Source of the DNA: Lethocerus indicus
Taxonomy: Eukaryota > Arthropoda > Insecta > Hemiptera > Belostomatidae
Length of the DNA stretch: 64,000 nucleotides
Reading direction: 5' to 3'
Assembly: GCA_019843655.1 (NCBI GenBank)
Contig: JACDQD010000003.1
Location: 13,394,925 to 13,458,924, forward strand
Below the pieces are notes generated by a model. The model had not been told where the DNA came from, did no database searches, and was given only the letters and a program-made list of their open reading frames with translations. Each line of letters begins with the position of its first letter. The stretch's first letter is position 1. The position numbers and the translations under genes are program-made. Shown piece by piece: positions 39,501 through 55,239 of this stretch.

Positions 39501-42500
39501 AAGACATGTGTGTAATGTGTGGCTCAATAGGGATTGATCAGGAGGCTTGTCTCATATCTTGTGCTCAGTGTGGGCAGTGTTATCATCCATATTGTGTGAC
39601 AGTAAAGGTATGTCATCTTTAAATGTTGCACATTTTGTAAAGTGTAAATTGTATTTGTTTAGTGCTTGACAGCAGAAAGATGTTTTCTTAAATGGTATAT
39701 CATTTTCAATTTGAAATATACTGAATAAACAGTTGATATTGTGTAGGCACAACTGTTTTTGTTTTATCATATAAAAAAACAGTATTAAAATTGTGTTTAT
39801 GCATTCACACAAATCCTAATAATTGTGTTATTAAATAGGTATATGTAAACGGAATGACAGTCAATTCCAGTTGGTTTACAGTTGATTCACAAATGAATCC
39901 ACTTAGTTTTTCCAGATATTATATTCTGTATAGCTTTATTGTGTGTCTAGTAGAAAATATTGTATTTTAATTATTTAGTTACCTAACTTATTCAAGTTCA
40001 GACTTTGCTATTTAAACTGAAGTATCATTGAAATTTTATAAAAGAAATGCTCTAAAAGAAATGGAGGAAGAAATATGTTTTTGACTTGTTAAGCACATTG
40101 CTGCAAGCTGTGTCTTGGCTCTACTGTTGACACTGTTTTTTGGTAATCATTTGATCAGATAAATTGCTAACACCAACCTGCTATTCAGGAATAATAATCA
40201 ATGAATATATGTAATGTGCTATAAGTTGTAACTTTTGGAAAGTGGACTTCAGCAGTTTAAAACCAGCACTTAATTCTATTCTATACATTAACACTTATGA
40301 AATAAGTGAAATTATGAAATTAGGCCAGCGTGTGAAATACTTTCTTTAGTTGAAGAAATATAGTGAAACATTTTTAAAGAAATAGCTTTAGGAATATTAA
40401 ATGTAATTCAACCAGGGTGAAGTAAGAAAAAACTGCCAAGATCTGTTTGATGAGTTGTTTGAATTTGTCTTTTGTAAAATTCTACTATTGCAGCTCTATT
40501 AGTTTATGAGGAAAGAGGTGTTTGATAATATTTTTTTCTATTTTTATGTCATTAAATTTTAATATTTTTCATGATTTTTAGTTGGGAATTAGGAAATATG
40601 AATGAATTCTTTACAATGTAAATATAGAAAATTCTTGTAAATTTTATTTTCTAAACATTTATTTCTAAATTATTCACTCATCGTTTGATTTATATGCATT
40701 AGGTTACCAAAGTAATGCTGCAAAAAGGTTGGCGATGCTTAGACTGTACAGTCTGTGAAGGATGTGGACAAAGAAATGATGAAGGCAGACTGATACTGTG
40801 TGATGATTGTGATATTTCGTATCATATTTACTGCATGGAACCTCCTTTGGGGGCTGTTCCCACAGGTGGATGGAAATGCAAGTGGTAAGGCACAAAAAGT
40901 TAAATAAAAAAATAATGTTTATATTTTGGTCAAGTTACTGTTATCTTTTCAACAGATGATTACATTTATGTTTTTAGTTATTCAATCTTGTACTTTTGTC
41001 TAATTTAAGGTGTGCTCAGTGCCAAATTTGTGGGTCAGATAATCCAGGTGTTAATTCTGGATGGCAGTCTAACTGTACACAGTGTGGGCCTTGTGCATCA
41101 CGGACAACTTGTCCTGCATGTACAGATACCTATATGGATGGGGATCTAATTATAAAATGTATCAATTGTGACAGGTAAGTGGTTATACCGGCACTATATA
41201 TTTTATAAATATATGTTGCACCTAGAGCTATATAGAAGTACACCTTCAATTGAAGCTACTTGTGGTATGTGTTCAAATAGCACATGTAAAAAATCATAGT
41301 ATGTCATAGCTTGGAAAATCATAGGAAAGAAGTTTGATTTTTCCTGTTATATTTTCTGAATAATATTTTTCTAGTATTAAAAAAATGACTGTAGTGTTAT
41401 TAAAATGAAGACGTATAATATTTTATATTACTTTTAATTGTGAGTTAATTTCCTGTTATTTTTGCAGGTGGTTGCATTGTATATGTGATAATATAACAAA
41501 TGAACACGATGCAGAAGCTTGTAGTGCTCAGGGATATACATGTATTCTATGTCGACCAAGCAATACTGCACTAATTGTGCCTTCTACTCCTATTAGAGTT
41601 CCTTCTCCAGAAGTAACTACTGGTATGATTTCAATTTTCTGATTTTTTTTATATTTGATTCTGAGCAGGTTTCACCACCATGTGCGATATAGGTGGTAAA
41701 CATCATAACCCACTAGCATATTACAACTCTTCTGATCAACTGTTATATTCATCATTATTCATCATTAAATGAAACATGTTTATTTTTATAATACCTAAAC
41801 ATATTAATATTTTTATAGAAACCAAAATTTCTGGGGCTGATTATTATGTCGATGGTGTTTGCCTCTCAGAAATCGGCCTACAGCAAATTAAAACACTGTC
41901 ATTAGAACATAACCAACAACCTGTAAGGCGGAAGAGACCTGGCTTTAAGCGTCCACAAGAAGCTGATATATCCTCTACAATTGACTCTGTGGCTTCAGGA
42001 GGTTAGAATTTTTAAATTTCTAAATATATATAACATTTGAAATAATAAGCTAAAAAAATAATAAATTTGTTGTAGTATATACATTTGTATTACATCCATA
42101 ATTAATGATTTTTCAATGTATTTTACAATAAATGAATATCATCAGTTTAATAAATAATATGAATGACTCTTTGTTTATTTTGTGAAAAAAATAATAGATG
42201 CTGAAAATGGGATTGAAGGTGGAAAAGATAGTGGGTATAAAGATGGAATGATATGGGGTTCTAAAGAAAGTGGTCCAATACCCAGTCCACCTGAAGGTTT
42301 TTCTTTGTTCACTATGGAAAGTGGTGTGGTAATTTTAAAGAGGAAGAAACAACGAAACTTACAAAAATTAGGTAAGCATAAATAACTTTTATTATTTCAA
42401 AAGCTTGGAAATCAAAATACTACCCAATATGTGCTTTTGATACCAATGATCATTTAATAAATATTTATATTCATTATACTTGTGGAAGAGGTAAATATTC

Positions 42501-43471
42501 TAACCAATCTTTGCAGTTGGTGGTGTTCGAAACCATTTTCTTAACATAATTATTTATTTTTTTCTATTTGATTCATAAAGTACAAAGCATAGCCAGTATG
42601 CACTCAAAATAAAATTGAGTGCATTGAAACATTTCAGTTTATGGTTTTGTTAAATTCAATATTATTATTACACAAAATCTGCTTTTGTCTGTAAACAAAC
42701 TATATCCTTTGTAAGCTTATTAACACTGGCAGAATCTAACTGAGGAAAATTCTATTTTCAATAGTAAGGCATGATATTGGATAATTTTAGGTATTGGAGG
42801 TTTCACTGCTGTTAAAATGAGAAGTTCAAGATTTAAAGATGAGGAGGAGGGGTTTATTGAGGATAAACCAAGAAGAAAGCCACGTTGCAATAAGAAAAGA
42901 AGTAAACTTGCTGAAAGCTACCCTTCTTATCTACAGGTGAATTATAAATTTTGTTAGTGATATTTAAACATTATCAGCTTTATTGCAAACATGTGAATTA
43001 GTTGTTGTGAATATTATTACTCTCTGTAATAATATTGGAAACATTAAAAATGAATAATTAAGTACTATAAACAGTAATCTTATCAAAACTAATTCTGAAA
43101 TGTTTATACACAATATTACTTTAAATTCATAGCATTTTTCATTTTCTGATGTTAGGAAGCATTTTTTGGGCGAGACTTATTAGATACTACAAAAGAAGCC
43201 AGCCAAGATCTTGACAGCAGCAGTGATGATTCAGACGAAGGAAAATCCAAGGTGACACAAGACAAAACTATCACTCTTTCCCAGGTACGGGAGAGTAACT
43301 TTCAATCAGCAGATGACCTATCATTATTCAGAACTGATTGTTTACTCGCCTGTAATTTTTGGATTAAGGAAAAAATATTTGCGTTTCATTTCCAGCTGAT
43401 ATTTTAATATTAATTTTTAAGGAGAGCATTTGGAAAGAGTTTTATTTTTAAATTATGATATACAATTTTTT

Positions 43472-43514
<43 letters not shown>

Positions 43515-46500
43515 TTATTTATTTATATTTGGTGCTGTGGTTATCATGTCTGCCTCACATGCACATGCCTTCTGCATACTTCTCTTTCCGCTCTTTAGGT
43601 TGGAGGTTGGGTAAAGGGCTAACAACCCTCCCAGGGTGGTGACAAACTGATAATAAAAAAAATATAGAATTCTTAATTTCATGACCCAGTGCTTAACACA
43701 TTGTCAAGTGCTATAAAATAGAAATACAGAGAAAATCATATCTATTAAAGTGGGATTCTGTTGTCATATTTTTTAGAATTAGACATCATACAATATCATT
43801 GTATACATTAATAATTTAGGGCTGTATTTGTTATAAATTACTTAAATTTATAATGTGATTTTACTTATTGCTTTATATAATCATTTAAATTATTATTTAC
43901 TCCATTTCGTCTGACCTTATATTCTTTTTAAATTGCGTGAATATATTATTAATTTAATGTTATGATTACATAAATATGTTTCTTTTTTCCATTTTATTAC
44001 ACCCTTTAGTTATGCCACAATTTATTTAAAGCTAATAATTTATTGCAAAGTTGCATATACCTACCTTTATTGTAAACCTTAATTCATAATATTAATATTA
44101 TACATCAATTTGAAGGAAGTTTAAGTACTAGTTCTAATAACTGAATATTTTATAACTTCATGAAACGTGAGTGTCAGTACTCAGTACTTGAGGGACAATA
44201 CAAGAAATAATCTATTTAATTGGTTTATGTTTTCAAATTTTAGGATGAATTGAAGGTCATAGCCGAAGTAAAATCAAAACGTGAAAAAATGTCAGATAGT
44301 ATAAAAATGGAAGAAGATACTTCACAACCTGAAAAAACTATCATAAAGGTATGTTAAGTACTTTTTATAAGCATATTAATGAATCAACTATACCAAAATT
44401 GAAATTAATAATCATTATTTACCAATGTCATCAGTTGTCTAGAGTATCTTATTTCTTTTCAACTATGACATTCTTAATTTTAGGTTGCATTTCTTTGTAT
44501 TATATAGTTTAATTTCTTTTCCACATTTTTTTCATATTGTCATATATTAGTCAGAATATATAAATTATCTTCATTTATTGTATCTTGTAGGAGGAGGAAG
44601 TTGCAGAAGGTGAAGCTCTTAAGGATATATTGAGACTTCCTGACAATCTGCTTCATACTGATCTAGTCAGCACTATAATGAAAGAACAAGATGGTGAAAT
44701 TAAAACAGAAAATCTCATTAGTACAGGTATTTTTCAATATTAATATCCAAATTAATGATTTCAATAAATGCCTTTAAGTTGCAATTTATAATTGTTTAAT
44801 CCAATTTTTAATGTATACCAACATGGTGAAATCATGTGTTGCATATTTTTTAGTTTTTAAATGTTATTTTGTCAGATGCAGCATTACCCGAGTCTCAACA
44901 GTTAAATGAATCAGGATCTTCTCAAAAAGATGAACTTAGTGATATTTTAGGTCCACATTTTAACATTGAGTCCATGGTCAGAGAAACAGGTAATTAAGAA
45001 TTGTATTTTTATTTATTCATTAAGTCAGTAAGATGACTCTTTATTTATTACTTTTTTGTATATTAGGTTTACCTAATATGGATTCCAAAGATGTTGAAGA
45101 AATTTTTAAAGGTGTCTTAACTGATGAATCACAAGAATCTCAGAGCTCAGGAGTTTTCCCACTACGTGGTCCTACTCCAGGTACACCTGCTCACCCTCAG
45201 TTATCGCCACAAGGTATTTGATATTGACTGCATCAAAAGAAATTAAGCCCAATGAAATTTTCATGTATTCATTATTGGTGAACATTAAATGAATTATAAT
45301 TTATTTTTAGGAGTGGTACCTGGTAGCCTGGTTGGAAGACCAATGAGTACTCTCCCATCAGTTGTCCATTCTAATATGTCTTCACCTGTAACTTTTCCAT
45401 CTGCCTCACCATACAACTCAGAGTATAGCAAGTAAGTGTATACAGTTCAATAGATTGTATCATCTTGAAGATTATTTCTCAAAATAATGTGTAGAAATTA
45501 AACTACAGCTCAAAATGTCTATATGACTAAGAGTAAGCCTAGAAAAAGAGCAAGTGTCATTCATTTTGGACATTTATTATCCTCTACATTCATCAATAAA
45601 TATAATATAGCCATTGAAAGTTAGTTTACTTGTATAGGAGGAGTACTCATTTTTTTTTTATTATTTTAATTTAATGTTATTTTAGTAGTCCACAATTCAG
45701 TCCGGAAGGAAGTCCATGGGGTGGTGATGAAAATGGAGGCTCATACAACCAGCGAACTTCCATGAAAATGGAATCTGATGAAGCTTTGGGACAGTCCGCT
45801 ACTATTTCTGCTGTTCTATATGCTAATATGAATCATCCTGAATGGCGAACTGAATATCCAAGTAAATAGATATATATTTTATATTCTCATTGCATCATGA
45901 AAATACATAACAAATGATCATAATTAGGATTATATATTTAGTTCATATTCTAATTGTTTCTCATGATTGTTCAAATGAGTTTTTGTGCTTAAATAACATA
46001 AGTCACACATACATAAATGAACACATGAATTAATGAAGGAAACTTTAATACAAAAAAATTAATCACAAATTAAGTATAAGTTATTTATGTACTTTTTATT
46101 ATTTAAGTTTACCACAGTAAAATGACCAGTGGTCACATGCATGCTCATATCTATAAGTTACAAGAATACTTATTTATCAAGTGGTATGGTGGTATAGACC
46201 ATTTTATAGTAGGCATAAATGAGCCAACATTCTTTATTTATGATATTACAGATTGGAGTGAACGTTGTAAACAAATATTAAAAAAGTGGCGAGCTTTGTC
46301 ATCTGAAAAGAAAGCCCCATATTTACAACAAGCTCGGGAAAATCGTACAAATCTTAGAATGAAGAAGGCACAGCAGGTAAAGGTTTTAGGTTTTTATTAT
46401 ATTCAATTTAGTTTTAATATGTTGCAACTAAATCTTTTACATTTATAAAATATATAGTATCCTTGTTAACATTTTTTGTTTGGGTGGTATAGCGATTGCT

Positions 46501-49500
46501 AATGGCCAATTCATATTATTCTTTAAATCTCACACTGCAGTATCTATTTCCCAAACCAGATCTGTGTTTCTTTCAGTATTTTTTCAAAGTGGTAGTTATA
46601 AATTTAATGATATTCAATATCTAGTTCATAGCTGGACAAAGTAATTTCTTCATACATTTACAATTTTCATGGTATTGATTCAAATAGTTAGTAAGGGTAG
46701 AAAAAAACTAATAACTCCTTATGTATGATAGATACCCTTTCATTTTTCATTTCTGTGAGTATTTGTCACTCTGGAGAAATGCCCAATTAATGAGAATAGG
46801 TTGAGAAGAAAATGTGCAGATAGATAAAGAATTACATCATAGATAGGCTCAAGCTCATGTAGGTCAGATGGTAGAACACTTGGTTAAAACTCTGAAGGAC
46901 TGAAAGGAAACTTTTTCATAGCACAATTCTCTATCCATCCACAAATTTGAAATCTAATGAGTATAATGTAACCTGAATTTTGTATCCTTTGTTGTGAGTA
47001 GGGCTGAACATTTGCTTATGTACTTTTTTCTAGCTTTTCATTTATTTTCTGAATTTTTTTTCATAGTAATCTAGGAATTTTATTGAATATAGAAATATAT
47101 TGTAACAAGTAAATAGAAGATTATTTATTAATGTAGGGCATAACATCCACAATAATATAATTGTTGTCAGTAGGTCCATAGTTTGTTTTATTAATATTTT
47201 AGTTTTTATATTAATATTCATGTGTGTTCAGTGCTTTTAATGTCTGTTGCCTCATTTTCTGATTTTGAGAGTTGTTCGTTTGTAGGAAATTTAATATCTT
47301 GATTCATTTAACTGCAGTTAGTAACATCATGATTGAATTAATAACTATTTCATGTTTGAAATAAATATTTGCTAATAAACATTTGCTCCGTTTTTATTAT
47401 GGTCATTTTCAGCCAGTTTAAAATTGTATTGATGCACATAAATAGTTGTAATATGATTTTAAAGTCTTCTTTTTTTTTTATAAGAAATTCATAAGACACT
47501 TCTCAAAATTTTTGAAATACAGAAACTTGTATCAGGTTTTTATCAACATCACATCGTATGTGCTACAGTTACTGTGTTGTAATGAACTTTCACACAGTTC
47601 TTAACTTTCAGTTAGAATATTTTGAATAGGAACTATAACATAAATGTGATGTTGATATGTAACACTTCGTGTGAATCTAACAGATTGGGAAGGAGACTGC
47701 AGCAGTGGGTGCTACAAATGAAAAACAGGCAGCAAGTGGCAAGAGTTTTGAGGTGTGTCCCCCCTCGAAAATATCTGCTTCCAGTGACAGAGATTCCCCA
47801 ATCTTAACTGCCCCACACACACCCCACACTCCTGAACAAAAACTAGTTTCTACAGCTTCTAACACTTCACCTTTGCACTCACCTAGTAATACCCAAGAAA
47901 CATTTCCTACTACCATACCTTCACATCCTTCTACAATTCAGTATATTCCATTGAACACACCTGGAATTAAAGCTACATTCCACATTATACCTTCTACCAT
48001 TGTAACATCCTCTGAAACTCCACTCACTAGAACTATACAGTATCAATATGAAAGAAGTACAATACATTATCCACCTGCAAATGTTGTTTTGCAATCCGTA
48101 CCTCCATTAATTATGACAACTTCTGCACCACCTTCGGAATCGAAGGGTCTACTTCAGCTGATACCTTCAAAGACAACCCCAGTTACTACAGTCATGTCAC
48201 AACCGGCAGTGCGTTCACAAGTTCAGTTTATTCAGACAGTTAAACCTCATCACAGTTCAGACACAGAAACTCGTACTACTAACACTACTAGTTCCCCACT
48301 CTCTGACCAGCACATCCGTGTATTAACTCCTTCAGAAATTATGCGCACTCTCCCTTCTTTAGGCCAAGAAACCTACGACACTTCACCTTCCACGGTGAGC
48401 CCTCATGCACGATTGTTCTTTAATATCAAACTATTATTCTAGTTCCCTTTTGTTGAAATACTCCTTGGCGTGTTCCAATATTATTTATTTTGCTGTGTAG
48501 CCCTTCTTTTAGTAGTTTGTTCAGTTTTTAGAATGTAGTAGACAGATATGTTGGGGTTTCTTTTTGTTTGATTCCTTTCATATCCTCCATTTAAATATTA
48601 GGAATTTTTCATACTTAAATTTGTTTTCTAATTAAGTTTAGACATTTCATATGAGACACCAGTATTCTTACATACATTATTAAGCTTACAATTATTTATT
48701 ATTTAATTAATTATTAATTATTTATCTTGGGACTAATGGGATCAACTTATTACTTTAAATCATTTAACATAGCTTTTGTATTGCATACTGCAATATAATA
48801 TGAATATTTACTTAAGTATTAATGGGATCATTTAAGGTTGATTGAGATGTCTCGAAAGATTTTTAAAAAATGTTCATGTCAGCTTTTTATTAATTATTAA
48901 ATGAGTTCTGTAAGGTAGCATTTGACAGCTGTATTCAGTTAATGATATTTCTGTTATATTAAGCTTAACAGATTTCATTGTTTTTGACTAGGCTAACTAA
49001 CAAATCATTTTTCTCGAACTGTTATTTTATTTTGCATTGTATTTAGCAGTAGTGATTATTAGTTAGCTTCTTTGTTTCTAATAATTATAGCTTATTTTTT
49101 CATTGATTTGATACTTTGTGTGTTGTAAAAAATTTTATTTCGAATATACCTTGTTAATGTGTCATCTTTATTAGTACCATATGAATGCAAGTTCCCTAAT
49201 AATGGACTAGTATTTTTTGTTAATTGTTGCTTTGCATGCATTCATGTGAAAATTCTCTTCTCAGTTTAAGACTTTTCATATTATTTTTTATTAATACTAA
49301 CTGAATCTATTTAAAAATAAAGCTTTTACTTTTGTTTTATAAAATATTCAGTTGCTAAGAAAACTCTAGATTGCAGGAGTAATAGACAGGCATTGTTAGT
49401 GCAGTTAGATTTTGACTGTATAATATGACTGTTTTATATTTTAAATTACCATTTCAACACTTAATCACTTATGTTTTCAAGAGGTTTATTCAGCATCCTT

Positions 49501-49886
49501 GTTCCAACCCATTATTTTTATGTAGCACATCTTTATTTTACGCATATATAGTTCTCCTTTTATCCCCTCTTTAAAATACTTCCCAAAATCTCTAACATGT
49601 TTGGAAAGGCAGATTTAAAAATCCTTGATAAATTTCTTGCAGTGTTTTACCTTCCATTATTAAATTATTGTATTCCTAAGAAACAAGAATTATTTATGGA
49701 TTAAAGTTACAATCAGTATGAAGAACACTGATGGCCAGTATGTGATAAATAGCAATTATATTTAAGTGAAAGTTAATTTCATCAATGATAATATTTATAT
49801 TGTTATTATTAAAATGACTGAATTATAAATGCATTATTATTGGTGGAAGTTTTTTTTATTGACATGTAATTTATTTTACACTGTTT

Positions 49887-49968
<82 letters not shown>

Positions 49969-51383
49969 CACAGAGGGGCCCAACAAAATGTATATATTTC
50001 AACATATTTGCATAACCTTTATTTTACTAGATTTGTAGTGACATCTAGGGGTAGCTGCTGTAAGTCGTGTTTGAGTTCTGTAACCACAAGAGGTACTCAA
50101 AGTGATCACCATTATCATTCAGCCCATTCCCACTTCTTTGCTTGTACACCTCACACACATTACCTTAGGATTCATACTTATCATGGTCTTGTGCAATCAT
50201 CAGCACAAATGCTTATGCTTTTGTTCCACACTCATGGTGTTGGCTTTAGTAATCATGTGACTACCAGGGAATCATTAGGGACAGCAATTAGAGACTACAT
50301 GTTACCACTATAATTCCACAGGGATTTTAAAAAAGGGGATAGATAACTACTGTTGAAGTGCGTATACATTGTTTTGGGTCCTTCTATATATTTATCCATG
50401 TATGTATGCATATATATAAAACTGTTACATACATACATTTTCATGACTTATTTCTTTAAAATAAAACAAAATTATTAAGTTATGTATATTGTTTTGTTGA
50501 TTATAAATTGAATACTGGTTATTAAAATATGTATTGTAATCATATTGTTACTGCTTAATAAATACAAAAAATTAAATATTTTATACTACAATTTTATTTT
50601 GTGTCTTATGTTAGGAACAGGATAAGGTACAAGCTGCAAAATCTTGCCGAGAAGCTGAACAAGAGAGACAGTGGAAACAGTTGCAGGCTATGCGGCAGCA
50701 ACAAATGCAATCACAACAAAGGCCTCAAGGTTGTTCATATTATTAATTTTTTGTAAATGTCGTACTGAATTATGTGATGGTGCATATATTAAAATGAAAT
50801 AAGGAATGATTGAAAGACAAGTTGGATGTCATTAGTGGTCCAGTGTGGCCTATATAATGGTTAAAATCTCGGTGGTGGACCGAATTTTCATTCAATTGCA
50901 AATTTATACATATATTAATTGATTTCATTCTAGGTATCACTAAAGTTGGTAGGCAGTTAAGTACCGATGGAGCTGTGGTTCAGTTTACTGCTGAACAAGT
51001 TACTGCACAAACTCATTTGACACAGCAGTTACAAGTATCTACGTCTCAGGTAATTTTATTGAAGTATTTTCTGTTGAATTAGAACTCCAAAAATTCTATC
51101 TAAGAATTTTTTTGTTTTATATCTTCTTACAGTTTCATTCAAAGAACTTTATTAAATAGTAATGCCAGAGAATACAATCTATTCATCATCTATTATGGTC
51201 TGATGCTATCTATCTCACTATCAAGGCTGTAATAATTTTCTCTGTATGATCACTTTTTTTTCTAAATGAAATTGGCAATAGTAATGGTGTTTTAATAATA
51301 ACATTTATTTTTTATTTCATAATATTTTATGTGTGTGTGTGTGTGTGTGTGTATGTGCAAATGTGTATGCATGCATGCATACA

Positions 51384-51437
<54 letters not shown>

Positions 51438-54400
51438 TAATGTTATGTTTTGTCTATAGGAACCAAGTAATATTCCAGTTGTTTCACCTCGTGGTCCACA
51501 GTTTACTTCTCCTGGAATGAAAGTTACACGTCCATCCCCCAGTTCTTCAGTTTTTCCTCGAGTCTTAAGACCTCCTGTGGCTGCACCCTTTTCTTCTCCT
51601 AGACAGCCTATACCTGAAGAAATGAATAGACAGCTTAGGGAATTATTGCAAAGACATCATGGTAAACGTGAGTATATCAATTTTATTCCTGTATGAAATT
51701 TACTAAAGTAATGTTACATACGTTGTTAGTTCGAAAGTTATACAGGCAAGTGCCTATAACTCCTATATCATTGTTCCTCCCAAGTATCTAAAAGTATCAA
51801 AAAGTGTGCTTTTAAAGTAATATTTACATTTTCCATTATAGGTCTTTATATTTTATCCCTATATATTTTATTCATGTGTATGTTATACATTCATAACTGA
51901 GCCTATAAAATGTACAGTAATTGATTTGCATTGTTAAAGAATATCTGGAAGGCAATGACCAACCAGTTAAAAAATGTTTAAAAAGCACTATTACTATATC
52001 TATTATAAATGATTATTTGGAATAATATGCATTGTCAAATATTAAACAAATATGATAACAGAAAACTATCTACCAATAAAATAATGAAATATTGCAGAAG
52101 ACAGCAGTAGTGAAGGCAATCCTCTACTATCCCCAGTTGTTAATACTCAACTGCAGCCAGGAAACCAACTGAGACAGCCTCTTACACAGTCTAGAGCCCA
52201 AACATTACAGCATCCTACATTACAAGTTTGTGTAACATACTTTTATAAGTAATATTATACATAATAAGATTTTAGCATTTTGTATATATTTGTTAAAAAG
52301 TGGGATAATTTTATTCATAATCGAATAAATGAAATTGTTCTGTTAAATCCAAATTAAATCATAATATGACATTATTTTATTTTTTTAAATATAGGGTATT
52401 GATGCCAGAGTAAGGTTGCTATTACAACATCAGAGAGCTGCTACATTCCCTGGACAAGTACGATTAGCAGCTCCACGATCCCATATAGATCAATTTAATT
52501 TAATACAGCGACCCCAACAGTTCCATAGTAAGTTCTAGGAATGAGAAAATATTTCACTATTAATTATTTTTCCTTTTCTTTGTGTTATAGGAAAATACAC
52601 ATGCATGCATGTTGCATATACTGGGAAATCATTTTATATTTATTGCATTTCATATATAAAAACATATTGGAATAATGTTTCAGCATTGCCAGCTCAGAGT
52701 GGATCAATGGTACGGGCAGCTCAACCTTCAGTAGTGCCTGCTGATCAAGTGAGAATGCAGCAAGTTGAACAAAGAATACCAGGTTGGTTATTTTATTATT
52801 TGATTATTTTTATAATAAATAAATAATTTTATAATAATTTGTTTTATTTATTATTAATATCATTGCTATTTTCTTTATGATTTATGGAATAATATAAAGC
52901 ACTTTGTAAATAATTATCTTACTGGAAATTTTTAATCTTAAAACAATTTAATTATATGTGTGTGTGTGTGCATAATTACATTGTTTTAAGATTCCACTAA
53001 TTCATAATTATTTACACCCTTTCATGGCATGTTATTTCAGGAAGAGAAGGGGAGGAAATTCCTGATAGTGTTACTGCAGAACTAGAAAAGCTTGAACAAG
53101 AAGGTGGTATTGCTGAAGTTGAAGCGGTATCAGCTATTCTTGGGGACTTAGTAGAAGATGATGATGAATTATTGGGTAAGGAACCATTTATACATTTTTC
53201 CCCAACACTTCTTTCCTTTTTGGAAAAAAATAGAGAGAATTTTGAGGAAGAAAAATTAATTGAGGTTTTGTTAATGCAATTCATTATTCATTTCTTTTTA
53301 TCACTTTGTGTTATGTAAATTCAACTTGTTATGCAGTAATAAAAAAATCATAAATTATTGCTTTAGCTGAGATGGGACCAGATTTCAACATTTTGGAATA
53401 TGCTGACCCCGAATTGGATAATGTAGCTGGAGGAGAAAAAACCAATATATTTGATGATTTAGAAGATGAAGTTGAAAAAAAGAAACAGTCTTCCGAGTAA
53501 GTGTTCTTTATATTTTTTTGTCCATCTATTTTTCTTTTCACAATAGTGTTATTTTGAAACATGTTTGTAATTTCTTGCATTAAGTGATTAATACAGGAAT
53601 ATTATGCGAAAGTTTTTTAAGTAATAAATTTATTTGATCCACATGTTACATGTTGAAATTTGCAATTGTAGAACAAATTTATGAATACAATTTTTTTGTT
53701 TCTCATATCTTAAATAGTGCAATTAGTCCACTGTGGTTATGCATATATGGTGAGTTAGGGATTGGTGATCAGAGGGTGCATACCATCTATCTCCTTGACT
53801 TATTCTAATTTGTGGGTATAGCAAAATTCAGAAGTGCACCCTTAGTTCACTTCAGCCACTTTGAACAGATTTTATGTTATATTTTATGAATATCTTCTAT
53901 TAGGAAGTAGGAATGTGCAATGAAAGGAATTTTATGTTATTTAGCTATCATAACTATTCACTTTAGCAATTATTATTTTTCATTTTAGTAACCAGCAGCA
54001 GAAGAATGAAAATTCTGTTGGGGCACAGGAACAGTTTGAGAATCAAACAAACTGTAAAAAACAAGAACAATCAATAATTGTAAAAACTGAAAAGCAGACT
54101 ACTAGTGGATCAGAAACAACTGCAAATCCTGCATCAGTAACATCTGTGAATTCTTCAGCATCTCAGCCTCCACTCACACAGACAGTAAGCTCATAATAAT
54201 TTTGTTATTTTGAAAATTATTAATTTAATTTTCCTTTTATTAGTAATTAATTTGTATTGTCTATTGCAAATTTTGGAGGGAAATATTATATTTAAATATA
54301 ATGTCTTACATAAAAAACAAATTTATGATTGAATATATAAAATACTTAATATTTGTAGACAACTTTGACAAGTCCAGTTTTACCTCAAGTGACTTTGGCT

Positions 54401-55185
54401 AGTGGCACAACTTTTTCTACACAGTTTGCAGCTCCAAGTACACCTATACCTAGACTGCCAGCTCTACAGGGTAATTGAATACATTCTTAACTATATACTC
54501 TGTTTTACATTGTAGTTATATTGATTTGATAAATTAAATCTAGTTATTTTTTCATTCTTCATTTTACAACAATTTCTCAATTCACACAAACTTTGTTACT
54601 ATTGTAGGACCGGTACAAACTCCTCGAGCCCCAGTGCCACAAGTTCTAGCTACTTCGCAAAATCAAGGCTTCATGCAGATTCCACCACCTCCACCTCCTT
54701 ACCCTGGCCCTCCGCCACCTTACCCTGGGCAGCAGGTATGATTTTTGTTTATTTGAAATAATAATGTTATCTCAGTGTTTTTTTATTGAAGTTAAAAGTG
54801 GGCTTTTTCTTAGGTTAAGTAGATGTATACTCATGTAGTGCCATTAAAAAAATGTGCATGGAGTGAATTAGAAATTTATTTCTACAATCTAAAAAATATG
54901 TAAAGTAACAATTCAAATATGAATAGCATGGAAGACATTTGATAAATGTAATATATGTAGCTATATATATTAATATGATTATGGTGTTATGATTGAAGGT
55001 ATAATACATTGAAAATATAACTGTTATTAGTATTGCCAGCCAAAATAGAACACTTGGGTTACAAAAATCATTTTATACCAATATTTATGGTAATTGTGTA
55101 ATATCCATAAACTATATATTATTAATTTTAAAGTAACCATAACTTAAACAATTTTTAATTTTCATTTTAGAGTAAATTCTGTGTG

Positions 55186-55239
<54 letters not shown>

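Larger units (their letters stand above)
48395..50614 (+). other. KMT2C/D intron 28
   Basis: A 2.2 kb intron. Its first 1.5 kb (48395-49888) is plain AT-rich DNA in which I see nothing. The rest holds a (CA)n(TA)n tract and a deleted mariner/Tc1-type transposon, listed separately. Confidence 0.75.

Noticed and set aside
46122..46251. N-terminal extension of the HMG exon
   Set aside because: The frame is open but an acceptor at 46251 joins exon 26 in phase and gives the family sequence; the extension is intron.
46860..46935. Possible tRNA gene
   Set aside because: Only an A-box-like stretch is present; there is no acceptor stem, TPsiC arm or proper B box.
47677..47916. Minus-strand 79-codon frame
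   Set aside because: It is antisense to KMT2C/D exon 28.
52605..52683. Open frame upstream of exon 34
   Set aside because: Intron sequence; the acceptor TTTCAG at 52678-52683 starts the exon in phase.
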